Source: RGIG5675 sp050943435 (GTDB lineage: Bacteria > Bacillota > Clostridia > Oscillospirales > Ruminococcaceae). Taken from it: 12,427 bases of DNA. A program made the position numbers and the translations under genes. Below the pieces are notes generated by a model. That model worked only from the letters and a program-made list of their open reading frames with translations. It was not told the origin of the DNA and searched no databases. This document shows, piece after piece, positions 1-8,200 of the stretch. The stretch is taken from assembly GCA_050943435.1 (NCBI GenBank), contig JBMNPE010000046.1:1-12427 (forward strand). The letters are read 5' to 3'. Positions within the stretch are counted from its first letter, which is position 1. Each line of letters begins with the position of its first letter.

Positions 1-1
1 C

Positions 2-853
2 GAAGTGGAGATAGAGTGCAGGGACGATCTCACTGTCGAAGTAAAGGGAGGAAAGGCGGTATTCAATTTCACGGGAATGCCTCCTGCCGATTACCCCGAC
101 ATCCCGGAAGCAGAAGCAGAAAACAGCATGTCGCTCTCAGGACAGGATCTGAGGGAAATGGTCGGAAGGACAATTTATGCTGCAGCACAGTCAGACCAGA
201 GGCCTGTGCACACAGGAATAAAATTCTTCCTCTCCCTGAACCAGCTGACAATGGTGGCTGTAGACGGATACAGACTTGCCGTAGCCAACAAGAAGATAAT
301 CAACACCGACGAGAGGAGCTTTGTAGTGCCTGCAAGGACGCTCAACGAAGTTGTGCAGCTGATAGGAACAAGCGACAAGGAAGTCCAGATCACTACGGCC
401 CGCAGGTACGGGGTATTCTCAATGGAAGGATATACCGTTCTCACCAGGCTTCTGGAAGGCGAATTCATTGATTACAAGCGCTCCATCCCCGAAGGGTGGA
501 AGACAAGGGTTCTTGTAAACACGGCACAGCTGGAAGACTGCGTGGAGAGGGCATCCCTTCTTATAACAGACAGATTCAAGAGCCCGATAAGACTCAAGAT
601 CGAGGACAAGAAAGCCACTGTAAGCTGCAGGACATCCCTTGGAAATGCATTTGATGAACTGGCAGTCGAGCAGGAAGGCGACGACGTCGAGATAGGATTC
701 AACGCGAGATATCTGCTCGATGCCCTCAAGAACAGCGGAAGCGACGAGGTCTGGTTTGAGATGAACGGACCGACATCCCCGATGAAGGTGCTGCCGAAGG
801 ACGGGGATGCATTCCTGTTCCTTGTTCTGCCGGTGAGAATCAGGACTGCATGA
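2..853 (+). CDS. dnaN: DNA polymerase III beta subunit (sliding clamp), 5'-truncated by window edge
   Basis: Sliding clamp that encircles DNA and tethers the replicative polymerase. The reading frame is open from base 2 and runs to TGA at 851-853, giving 283 residues. Family members have about 365-375, so roughly 85 N-terminal residues (most of domain I) lie left of the window. The GTG at base 5 is an internal valine, not a start. Seen in the sequence: DGYRLAVAN (domain II), FNARYLLDALK (domain III) and the C-terminal FLVLPVRIRTA, which corresponds to the conserved clamp C-terminus. The downstream recF ATG comes one base after this stop. Identification is firm from these motifs and from the recF-gyrB-gyrA context. 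dnaA and the origin would be expected just to the left. Confidence 0.97.
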   Translation, partial: EVEIECRDDLTVEVKGGKAVFNFTGMPPADYPDIPEAEAENSMSLSGQDLREMVGRTIYAAAQSDQRPVHTGIKFFLSLNQLTMVAVDGYRLAVANKKIINTDERSFVVPARTLNEVVQLIGTSDKEVQITTARRYGVFSMEGYTVLTRLLEGEFIDYKRSIPEGWKTRVLVNTAQLEDCVERASLLITDRFKSPIRLKIEDKKATVSCRTSLGNAFDELAVEQEGDDVEIGFNARYLLDALKNSGSDEVWFEMNGPTSPMKVLPKDGDAFLFLVLPVRIRTA

Positions 854-854
854 T

Positions 855-1952
855 ATGCGGATAATCCGCCACGAAATAACCAATTTCAGGAATATAGCCC
901 ATGCAGACCTGGAACTTTCGGAAACAGTCAATATCTTCTACGGGATAAACGGCGAGGGAAAGACAAACTTTCTGGAGAGCATGTATCTGCTGTCCGGCGC
1001 AAAGTCATTCAGGAAGAGCTCCGACAGGGACCTCATAAAAGATGACACCGAGGCAGCTCTGATAAATACGCGCTTTTTCGGGTTCGGACGGGAACAGACG
1101 GAAAAGCTTTCAATAAGTTCCGGCGGGAGAACAGTCTCCCTCAACAGGGGGCAGGAGGAGCCTGCCTCAAGAATGGCGGGAAAGTTCCTGTGCTCTGTCT
1201 TCTCTCCGGAGCATCTGAGCCTTGTCAAAGGGTCTCCGAACCTCAGGAGAAAGTTTCTGGATTCCCTTCTCTGCCAGATTTATCCGGGTTATATAGCGAC
1301 AATGAGGCTGTATTCGAGGCTCGTCATACAGAAAAATGCACTTCTCAAGGATGTGAAGACTGTTCCAGCGGCATATGACATGATGGAGGTCTTCGACAGC
1401 CAGCTGGCTTCCGAGGGGACAAAAATAACAAAGGCAAGGGCCATGCTGTGCACAGAGCTCCTCGACAAGTTCAAGGAGCACTACAGGACGATCTCCTCAG
1501 GAAGAGAGGAAGTAAGCTTTTCATACAGGTCGACCCTCTTTCCAAACGGGGAGGACATCACGGAGGAGAATGCGCTGTCCGGAATTAAAGCCGGGCTTGC
1601 AGACGACATAAGGACTGGAATTTTCAGGATAGGGCCACACAGGGATGACATTCTGATGACTATAGACGGCAGGGATATGAGGATATATGCGTCACAGGGC
1701 CAGCAGAGAAGCACAGTACTTGCTCTCAAAATGACCGAAGCAGACTACATTGAAAAGAAGACCGGGGAAAAACCAATCCTTCTGCTGGACGACGTAATGT
1801 CGGAACTGGACAGCTCGAGGCAGGACAGGATGATAGACATGATGGAGGGCACGCAGACGGTTATGACCTGCTGCGATCCCGGGTCCATTAAGGAAAGGAC
1901 TGGGGCAAGAATGTTCCATGTTGAAGCCGGGGAGGCGACAGCATGTACATGA
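855..1952 (+). CDS. recF: DNA replication and repair protein RecF
   Basis: SMC-like ATPase that binds single-strand gaps and helps RecO and RecR load RecA at stalled forks. The 365 residues match the usual RecF length. The N-terminus MRIIRHEITNFRNI is typical of the family. The Walker A loop is GINGEGKTN (about residues 30-38), the ABC-like signature is SQGQQRSTVLALKMTEAD (about 280), and Walker B is ILLLDDVMSELD (about 310). The start ATG lies one base after the dnaN stop. An AGGA Shine-Dalgarno at 842-845 sits inside the dnaN end, so translational coupling with dnaN is likely. The last 10 bases overlap the next gene. Nothing is broken or missing. Confidence 0.97.
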   Translation: MRIIRHEITNFRNIAHADLELSETVNIFYGINGEGKTNFLESMYLLSGAKSFRKSSDRDLIKDDTEAALINTRFFGFGREQTEKLSISSGGRTVSLNRGQEEPASRMAGKFLCSVFSPEHLSLVKGSPNLRRKFLDSLLCQIYPGYIATMRLYSRLVIQKNALLKDVKTVPAAYDMMEVFDSQLASEGTKITKARAMLCTELLDKFKEHYRTISSGREEVSFSYRSTLFPNGEDITEENALSGIKAGLADDIRTGIFRIGPHRDDILMTIDGRDMRIYASQGQQRSTVLALKMTEADYIEKKTGEKPILLLDDVMSELDSSRQDRMIDMMEGTQTVMTCCDPGSIKERTGARMFHVEAGEATACT

Positions 1953-2173
1953 ATATATGCGGAGTGTCCGTCAGGGACAGCGAACTTCTGGGAATCTTTG
2001 ACATGGATGCCGTCACAGTCGGCAGAAAAACCATGGGACTCCTCAAGAGAGCTGGGGAACAGGGCACTATTTCAAATGAGGCGAATGACCTGCCCAAGAG
2101 CTTCGTGCTGTGCACGGGGCCGAGGGAAGTAGTCCTGTCGGGAGCAACGACCAGGATACTCAGAAAGAGATAA
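1943..2173 (+). CDS. remB: RemB/YaaB-like DUF370 small regulatory protein
   Basis: Encodes 76 residues. The N-terminus MYMNICGVSVRDSELLGIFD resembles the DUF370 pattern of B. subtilis YaaB/RemB (MYIHLGDDFVV..DIVGIFD), and DLPKSFVLC with a C-terminal LSGATTRILRKR matches the GTPKS...S.TLKKR end of that family. The position between recF and gyrB is the conserved yaaB locus. B. subtilis RemB is linked to extracellular-matrix gene control together with RemA; its role here is inferred only. It starts inside recF (10-base overlap) behind a good Shine-Dalgarno, GGGGAGG at 1929-1935, 7 bases before ATG. A second in-frame ATG at 1949 is less likely because the MY(I/M) start is conserved. Confidence 0.85.
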   Translation: MYMNICGVSVRDSELLGIFDMDAVTVGRKTMGLLKRAGEQGTISNEANDLPKSFVLCTGPREVVLSGATTRILRKR

Positions 2174-2195
2174 CAGCGAGAAACGGGGATACAGA

Positions 2196-4118
2196 ATGGA
2201 AGAAAAGAACGAAAACAAATACGATGCATCGGAAATACAGGTCCTGGAGGGTCTCGAGGCAGTAAGAAAGAGGCCCGGCATGTATATTGGCAGCACCGGG
2301 CCCGCCGGGCTCCACCACCTTGTGTACGAGATAGTGGACAACTCGATAGACGAGGCCCTCGCAGGGTACTGCACCGATATAGACATAGTAATTGACAAGG
2401 ACAATGTCATTTCAGTTTCTGACAACGGGAGAGGCATTCCTGTCGGTCCGGAGAAGAAGACCGGAAAACCGGCGGCGACAGTGGTCTATACCGTGCTCCA
2501 TGCCGGAGGAAAGTTCGGAGGCGGAGGATACCACTTTTCCGGGGGACTCCACGGCGTCGGCGCTTCTGTAGTCAATGCACTTTCTTCGTGGCTTGAGCTC
2601 ACCGTCTATGTGGACGGGAAAGAGTACAGGCAGAAATTTAAGAGGGGCAAGCCCGAAACCGACCTTGTCTGCGTCGGAGATACGGACAAGAGAGGGACAT
2701 ATGTGAGGTTCAGGGCCGACGACGAGATCTTCGAGACGACCGACTATTCATATGATGTCCTCCTCGAGAGGCTCAGGGAGCAGGCATTCCTCAACGCCGG
2801 CATCAAGATCAGCATCACTGACAACCGCCAGGATCCACCCGTGAGCGAGACCATGAAATACGACGGCGGAATCAAGAGCTTTGTCGAATACGAGAACAAA
2901 AAGAGGGCAGCCAACGTAATCCACTCCGAGGTCATATATTTCAAGACCAAAAATGAAGACGATTCAAACGAGGCTGAGGTCGCGCTGCAGTACAACGACA
3001 GCTACAACGAGGTCATCCTGAGCTTTGCGAACAACATAAGGACCGTAGACGGCGGAACCCATGAGCAGGGCTTCAAGAACGCCCTCACAAGGGCATTCAA
3101 CGACTACGGCAGAAAGCACGGGCTGCTCAAGGACCAGGACAAGAACCTCACCGGGGACGACGTGAGGGAAGGCCTCACGGCAGTCATCTCCGTAAAGCTG
3201 CAGGAAGCGGAATTCGAGGGGCAGACCAAGGGAAAGCTCGGCAATACAGCGATGAGGCCGATGGTGGAGAATCTCGTGTACAGCAAGCTTTCCGACTATC
3301 TTGAGGAGCATCCGCAGGACGCAAGGACGATTTTTGAGAAGACCCTCGGCGCAGCAAGGGCAAGGGAAGCCGCGAGAAGGGCGAGGGACCTCACGAGAAG
3401 AAAGTCCGCCCTTGAATCAGCCTCTCTCCCCGGCAAACTTGCCGACTGCTCCAGCAGCGAGAGGGACATCACAGAAATATACATCGTCGAGGGAGATTCC
3501 GCAGGCGGCTCAGCCAAGACAGGGCGGGACAGGAGGTACCAGGCGATACTGCCTCTCTGGGGCAAGATGCTCAACGTGGAGAAATCCCGCGAGGACAAGG
3601 TCTACAACAATGACAAGCTCCAGCCCGTAATCACGGCACTGGGCTGCGGCATAGGCGAGGACTTTGACATTGACAAGCTGAGATACGGAAAAGTGATAAT
3701 AATGGCCGATGCCGATGTTGACGGTTCCCACATCAGGACCCTCATGCTCACGTTCTTCTTCCGGTTCATGAGGCCTCTCATAAAGGAAGGGCATGTGTTC
3801 CTCGCAAATCCCCCGCTATACAGGGTTACAAAGGGCCAGACGATAAGATACGCGTATTCGGACAAGGAGCGCGACGACCTGGTCGAGCAGATGGGTACGG
3901 GATGCAAGATCAACAGGTATAAGGGCCTCGGCGAGATGAACCCCGAACAGCTATGGGAGACGACAATGAACCCCGAGAACAGGACTCTCATCAGGATCGA
4001 CATGGAGGACGCCGCAAAGGCCGACGAAGTTTTCACCGTCCTCATGGGAGACAAGGTGCCCCCGAGGCGGGAATTCATCGAAAAGAACGCAAAGTACGTA
4101 CAGAACCTCGATATCTAA
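2196..4118 (+). CDS. gyrB: DNA gyrase subunit B
   Basis: ATPase half of DNA gyrase (A2B2), which introduces negative supercoils. The 640 residues match the short Gram-positive type without the long insert of enterobacterial GyrB. The GHKL ATPase domain shows YEIVDNSIDEA (Glu45, Asn49), SDNGRGIPV and GGLHGVGASVVNALS. The TOPRIM domain shows EGDSAGGSA (Glu432) and DADVDGSH (Asp505, Asp507, Asp509). The C-terminus carries NRYKGLGEMNPEQLWETTM. PLWGKMLNVEK has Trp455 where E. coli has Lys447 (PLKGK). Start ATG is 22 bases after the remB stop, with GGGGA at 2185-2189 as ribosome site. Type IIA enzymes also include ParE, but the pairing with a GyrA that has a GyrA box makes this GyrB. Confidence 0.97.
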   Translation: MEEKNENKYDASEIQVLEGLEAVRKRPGMYIGSTGPAGLHHLVYEIVDNSIDEALAGYCTDIDIVIDKDNVISVSDNGRGIPVGPEKKTGKPAATVVYTVLHAGGKFGGGGYHFSGGLHGVGASVVNALSSWLELTVYVDGKEYRQKFKRGKPETDLVCVGDTDKRGTYVRFRADDEIFETTDYSYDVLLERLREQAFLNAGIKISITDNRQDPPVSETMKYDGGIKSFVEYENKKRAANVIHSEVIYFKTKNEDDSNEAEVALQYNDSYNEVILSFANNIRTVDGGTHEQGFKNALTRAFNDYGRKHGLLKDQDKNLTGDDVREGLTAVISVKLQEAEFEGQTKGKLGNTAMRPMVENLVYSKLSDYLEEHPQDARTIFEKTLGAARAREAARRARDLTRRKSALESASLPGKLADCSSSERDITEIYIVEGDSAGGSAKTGRDRRYQAILPLWGKMLNVEKSREDKVYNNDKLQPVITALGCGIGEDFDIDKLRYGKVIIMADADVDGSHIRTLMLTFFFRFMRPLIKEGHVFLANPPLYRVTKGQTIRYAYSDKERDDLVEQMGTGCKINRYKGLGEMNPEQLWETTMNPENRTLIRIDMEDAAKADEVFTVLMGDKVPPRREFIEKNAKYVQNLDI

Positions 4119-4136
4119 CGGAGATGGCATTGAAAA

Positions 4137-6701
4137 ATGATTGAAGAAGGATCAACTAATTCACTGTATACAGAGGGCAAGATAGTCGACGTCGACATCG
4201 AGCCCATGATGAAGAACAGCTTCCTCGACTATTCGATGTCAGTCATCGTCTCGAGGGCTCTGCCTGACGTCCGCGACGGGCTCAAGCCGGTCCACCGCAG
4301 GATTCTATATACAATGGGCGAAAAAGGGCTTACACATGACAAGCCATACCACAAATCCGCGGATACCGTAGGTGCGGTTCTCGCGTCATACCATCCTCAC
4401 GGCGACGCGTCAGTCTACGACGCAATGGTGAGGCTCGCCCAGGATTTCTCAATGAGATATCCGCTCGTCGACCCGCAGGGGAACTTCGGGTCAGTCGACG
4501 GCGACCCTGCAGCTGCATACAGGTACACAGAAGCCAGAATGAGCGCTCTTGCAGAGTACATGCTCAAGGATATAGACAAGGAAACAGTGGACTTCATTCC
4601 GAACTACGACGGAAGGATGCTCGAACCCACGGTGCTGCCATCAAGGGTGCCGCAGCTTCTGATGAACGGCTCTACCGGCATCGCCGTCGGAATGGCCACA
4701 AATATACCTCCTCACAACCTGAACGAGCTTATCGACGGGATCGACTACCTGATTGACAACCCGGACTGCGACCCGCTGGACCTCTGCAAGTATATCAAGG
4801 GGCCTGATTTCCCGACCGGCGGAATAATTATGGGAAGATCCGGGATAAGATCTGCATATGCCACAGGCAGGGGCAGGATAATCCTGAGGGGCCGTGCCGA
4901 AATCGAGGAAAACGGCAGCAGCTACAGGATAATAGTCACCGAGATACCATATATGGTCAACAAGGCCAGGCTGATAGAAAGCATTGCAAACCTGGTCAAG
5001 GACAAGAGGATAGAGGGGATAAGAGACCTACGCGACGAATCAGACCGCGAGGGAATGAGGATAGTTGTAGAGCTCAAGAGGGACGCAAATCCGCAGATTG
5101 TCCTGAACCAGCTCTATCAGTACACACAGCTTCAGGACACTGTGGGTGTGATCATGCTCGCAATAAAGGACGGCGAGCCCAAGATCATGAATCTCAAGGA
5201 GATGCTCTCCGCCTATCTGGAGTTCCAGGAAGAGGTCGTGAGGCGCAAGACTGAGTACGAGCTCAAAAAGGCATCCGACAGGGCCCACATCCTGGACGGC
5301 CTCAAGAAGGCCGTCGATATAGTCGATGACATCATCGCCACGATCAGGGCCTGCAAGGGAGGAGTTGCCGAGGCCAAGCAGGCAATCATGGAGAAGTTCG
5401 GGTTCGATGACCCGCAGGCTTCCGCCATCGTGGCATTCAGACTAGGACAGCTGGCCGGGCTCGAGATTCTTAAAATCGAGAACGAGCTCGCCGAACTCAA
5501 GGAAAAAATCGCAGACTACAAGGACATTCTCTCCAACAAGTCTCATCTGACGAATATCATCAAGCAGGACCTCGAGGAGGCCAGGCAGAAGTTCGGGGAC
5601 GAGAGAAAGACCGAAATAGCTCCCGTAGAGGGCGAACTCGACATAGAGGACCTCATACCGAATGAGACGTGCATGATAACGGCTACACATTCCGGCTACT
5701 TCAAACGCCAGTCTGCCGCTGAGTACAGGAGCCAGAAGCGCGGCGGACGTGGAATCAGCGGACTCTCGAGAAAGGATGAGGACTTCGTCGAAGACCTGTT
5801 TGTCTGCTCTTCCCACGACTATCTGATGTTTGTCACATCCTTCGGACGCGTCTACAGGATCAAGGCCTATGAGATAGCCGAGGGCTCCAGAGGAGCAAGG
5901 GGAATAAACATTGTGAACATTATTCCGCTGATTCCGGGAGAAGTTGTGCACAGCACGATTCGCGTGGGTGAAGAAGACAGCGGAAAGTACCTTGTTATGG
6001 TAACGAGGAAGGGCGTCATCAAGCGCACCCCGCTCGACAAGTTCTCCAATATAAGGAAGACGGGAATTATCGGAATAACCCTCGATGAAGGCGACGAAGT
6101 GGCGTGGACGAGGCTCACCAGCGGAAACGACGACCTCATCATCGCGACCTCCGGGGGAATGGCGATCAGGTTCAATGAAAATGACGTGAGGCCCATGGGA
6201 AGGAATGCGAGAGGCGTCAAGGCCATCACCCTGAAGCCCGGTCAGGTCGTCGTCGGCATGTCCGTAGCGGGAGACAGCGGGAAGCTTCTCACTGTTACCG
6301 AGAACGGAAAGGGCAGGCTCACCGATATAAGCGAGTATCACGTGCAGAAGAGAGGCGGACTCGGAAACAAGAATTACGACTGCGAGGCAAAGGGAACCCA
6401 GATCGCCGGAGTAAAGGTTGTCAACGAGGATACCGACGACGTGATAATGATAAGCGAGACAGGGATAATAATCAGGATGCATGCCTCTGACATCGCAACC
6501 CAGTCCAGATACGGCGGAGGCGTCAACGTCATGAGGCTCGGAGAGGGCGACAAGGTTGTCACCGTTGCAAAGACCGAGAGGGATGATCTTGAGGATGATT
6601 CCGACGAAGGCGATGTTCCCGTAAACCCTGAATCCGGAGAAGACATCGAGGATTCCCTCGAAAAGGAACTCTCTGAAAAGGGAATTAAGGACGAAGATTA
6701 A
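4137..6701 (+). CDS. gyrA: DNA gyrase subunit A
   Basis: Breakage-reunion subunit of DNA gyrase. The 854 residues are of usual length. The N-terminal core has SRALPDVRDGLKPVHRRILY and the catalytic tyrosine Tyr130 in AAYRYTEAR (codon 4524-4526, equivalent to E. coli Tyr122). The C-terminal beta-pinwheel carries a GyrA box, QKRGGRG, at 5733-5753 (residues 533-539), which separates it from ParC. In the quinolone-determining segment YHPHGDASVYD, the position equivalent to E. coli Ser83 is Ala91 (codon 4407-4409), while Asp95 (E. coli Asp87) is kept. The protein ends in a strongly acidic tail of about 40 residues. The best ribosome site, GGAG at 4120-4123, is 13 bases from ATG, longer than usual. 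Probably cotranscribed with gyrB; a hairpin follows. Confidence 0.97.
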   Translation: MIEEGSTNSLYTEGKIVDVDIEPMMKNSFLDYSMSVIVSRALPDVRDGLKPVHRRILYTMGEKGLTHDKPYHKSADTVGAVLASYHPHGDASVYDAMVRLAQDFSMRYPLVDPQGNFGSVDGDPAAAYRYTEARMSALAEYMLKDIDKETVDFIPNYDGRMLEPTVLPSRVPQLLMNGSTGIAVGMATNIPPHNLNELIDGIDYLIDNPDCDPLDLCKYIKGPDFPTGGIIMGRSGIRSAYATGRGRIILRGRAEIEENGSSYRIIVTEIPYMVNKARLIESIANLVKDKRIEGIRDLRDESDREGMRIVVELKRDANPQIVLNQLYQYTQLQDTVGVIMLAIKDGEPKIMNLKEMLSAYLEFQEEVVRRKTEYELKKASDRAHILDGLKKAVDIVDDIIATIRACKGGVAEAKQAIMEKFGFDDPQASAIVAFRLGQLAGLEILKIENELAELKEKIADYKDILSNKSHLTNIIKQDLEEARQKFGDERKTEIAPVEGELDIEDLIPNETCMITATHSGYFKRQSAAEYRSQKRGGRGISGLSRKDEDFVEDLFVCSSHDYLMFVTSFGRVYRIKAYEIAEGSRGARGINIVNIIPLIPGEVVHSTIRVGEEDSGKYLVMVTRKGVIKRTPLDKFSNIRKTGIIGITLDEGDEVAWTRLTSGNDDLIIATSGGMAIRFNENDVRPMGRNARGVKAITLKPGQVVVGMSVAGDSGKLLTVTENGKGRLTDISEYHVQKRGGLGNKNYDCEAKGTQIAGVKVVNEDTDDVIMISETGIIIRMHASDIATQSRYGGGVNVMRLGEGDKVVTVAKTERDDLEDDSDEGDVPVNPESGEDIEDSLEKELSEKGIKDED

Positions 6702-6732
6702 GCCTGGAAAACAAGCCCGGAAGGCAGAAAGA

Positions 6733-6762
6733 AGAGCCATGGAATTCAGATTCCATGGCTCT
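6733..6762. terminator. Bidirectional intrinsic terminator between convergent gyrA and oadA
   Basis: A perfect 12-bp inverted repeat, AGAGCCATGGAA at 6733-6744 and its complement at 6751-6762, with the 6-base loop TTCAGA. It fills the 84-base gap between the gyrA stop (6701) and the oadA stop (6786). On the minus strand it is followed by TCTTTCTG, a fair U-tract. On the plus strand the following CATTCTGTTG is poorer in T. It most likely stops transcription from both sides, better for the minus-strand operon. Confidence 0.8.
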
Positions 6763-6785
6763 CATTCTGTTGATAAAACTATGTC

Positions 6786-8186
6786 TTATTCCGAAAGATC
6801 CTGGACGTAAAGCGTCCTTACCTCGTCCTCCGGCTTCTTGTCCCTCTGCTCGAAGAACTTTGTAGCCACCTGCGGGAACAGGGCATAGCTGAGGACATCC
6901 TCTTCTGATTTCGCCCACTTCTTTGATTCCTCGCGGTACTTCGGAAGCTCTGGCTCAATCAGGTCTGCCGGGCGGCATTCGATGAGAGGAGTGTCTCCGA
7001 GGGCTTTCTTGCGGACCTCTTCGTTGACCTCTCCAGGAAGTTTGCCGTATTCGCCGCGGAGAAGGCCCTTGGACTCCTTCGTTATCATCTTGTAGCGCTC
7101 TCCGGTCAGAACGTTCAGAACGGCCTGCGTTCCGACTATCTGGCTGGTAGGAGTGACAAGCGGAGGATATCCGAAGTCTTTTCTGACGCGCGGGACCTCT
7201 GCGAGAACCTCATCATACCTGTCCTCGGCGTTCTGCTTCTTTAGCTGTGAAATCAGGTTGCTGAGCATTCCGCCAGGCACCTGGTAGAGAAGGGTTCTGA
7301 CGTCGACCTTGAGAACCTTCGGATCGAGGAATCCGTCTTTCTGAAGCCTAGCGGCAACAGGACGGAAGTATTCCGCGGCCTTGTTGATCTTGTTGAGATC
7401 GAGTCCTGAATCCCTGTCGGTTCCCTGCAGGGAAGCGACAATCGACTCAGTTGCAGGCTGGGATGTTCCGCTGCCCAGAGGAGACAGAGCGCAGTCGATG
7501 ATGTCGACCCCGGCCTCAACGGCCTTGAGCAGAACCATATCTCCGGTTCCTGTTGTGTTATGGGTGTGGAGGTGGATCGGAACTCCTACGCGCTGCTTCA
7601 GCTTCTTGACAAGGCTGTAGGCCTCGTAAGGCAGGAGAAGGTTTGCCATGTCCTTGATGCAGATGGAGTCGGCTCCCATTTCCTCGAGCTTCATTGCCAT
7701 CTCGACGAAGTATTCCTCGTTGTGGACAGGGCTCTTGGTGTAGCTCATGGTCGCCTCTACCCAGCCGCCGTAGTGCTTTACGCTCTCTATGGACTTCTGG
7801 AGGTTCCTGATGTCGTTGAGGGCATCGAAGATCCTGACGACATCGATTCCGTTTTCGATGGATTTCTTGCAGAATTCCTCTACAACGTCATCTGCATAGT
7901 GCTTGTATCCGAGAAGGTTCTGTCCGCGCAGCAGCATCTGCAGCTTGGTGTGGGGAAGGGCCTTGCGCAGAGCGCGGAGCCTTTCCCACGGGTCCTCGTT
8001 GAGGAACCTCATGCAGACGTCGAATGTTGCGCCGCCCCAGCATTCCAGGGACCAGTATCCTATGGAATCAAGTGTCTCGCACGCGGGAAGCATCTCATCG
8101 AGCCTCATCCTCGTGGCGGCCTGGGACTGGTGTGCGTCTCTCAGGATAGTATCAGTGATAAGTACGGGTTTTTTATTGTCAGCCAT
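6786..8186 (-). CDS. oadA: Oxaloacetate decarboxylase alpha subunit (carboxyltransferase), without biotin domain
   Basis: Transfers the carboxyl group of oxaloacetate to carrier-bound biotin, releasing pyruvate; cytoplasmic face of the Na+ pump. It has 466 residues from the ATG at 8186. The N-terminal HMGL-like TIM barrel covers about residues 1-275 and the PYC/OADA conserved domain about 290-460. Expected metal and catalytic residues are seen: Asp17 in TILRDAHQS, Lys178 in CIKDM, His207 and His209 in HLHTHN. Full-length OadA proteins (about 590 residues) carry a C-terminal biotinyl domain; here it is absent and replaced by the separate carrier at 9385-9744. The frame could open at a TTG at 8207, but the ATG at 8186 has AAAGG 9 bases upstream and gives the usual N-terminus. 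Pyruvate carboxylase subunit B is the main alternative; the adjacent beta subunit and lack of a biotin carboxylase gene favour the decarboxylase. Confidence 0.9.
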   Translation of the reverse strand: MADNKKPVLITDTILRDAHQSQAATRMRLDEMLPACETLDSIGYWSLECWGGATFDVCMRFLNEDPWERLRALRKALPHTKLQMLLRGQNLLGYKHYADDVVEEFCKKSIENGIDVVRIFDALNDIRNLQKSIESVKHYGGWVEATMSYTKSPVHNEEYFVEMAMKLEEMGADSICIKDMANLLLPYEAYSLVKKLKQRVGVPIHLHTHNTTGTGDMVLLKAVEAGVDIIDCALSPLGSGTSQPATESIVASLQGTDRDSGLDLNKINKAAEYFRPVAARLQKDGFLDPKVLKVDVRTLLYQVPGGMLSNLISQLKKQNAEDRYDEVLAEVPRVRKDFGYPPLVTPTSQIVGTQAVLNVLTGERYKMITKESKGLLRGEYGKLPGEVNEEVRKKALGDTPLIECRPADLIEPELPKYREESKKWAKSEEDVLSYALFPQVATKFFEQRDKKPEDEVRTLYVQDLSE

Positions 8187-8195
8187 TTTACATTG

Positions 8196-8200
8196 CCTTT
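8196..8200 (-). promoter_or_regulatory. Ribosome binding site that sets the oadA start
   Basis: AAAGG on the minus strand, 9 bases before the ATG at 8186. It overlaps the oadB stop codon (8200-8202), so oadA translation is probably coupled to oadB. It lies inside the longer frame that would begin with TTG at 8207, which argues for the shorter protein. Confidence 0.65.

Noticed and set aside
4124..4144. Six-codon frame MALKND at the gyrB-gyrA junction considered as a leader peptide gene
   Set aside because: GGAG is directly adjacent to its ATG, too close to act as a ribosome site, and no attenuator-like structure follows.
5442..6740. 432-codon open frame on the minus strand opposite gyrA
   Set aside because: It lies wholly antisense to an intact, motif-complete gyrA, has no recognisable domain, and crosses the terminator hairpin. 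It is a by-product of the codon bias of gyrA.
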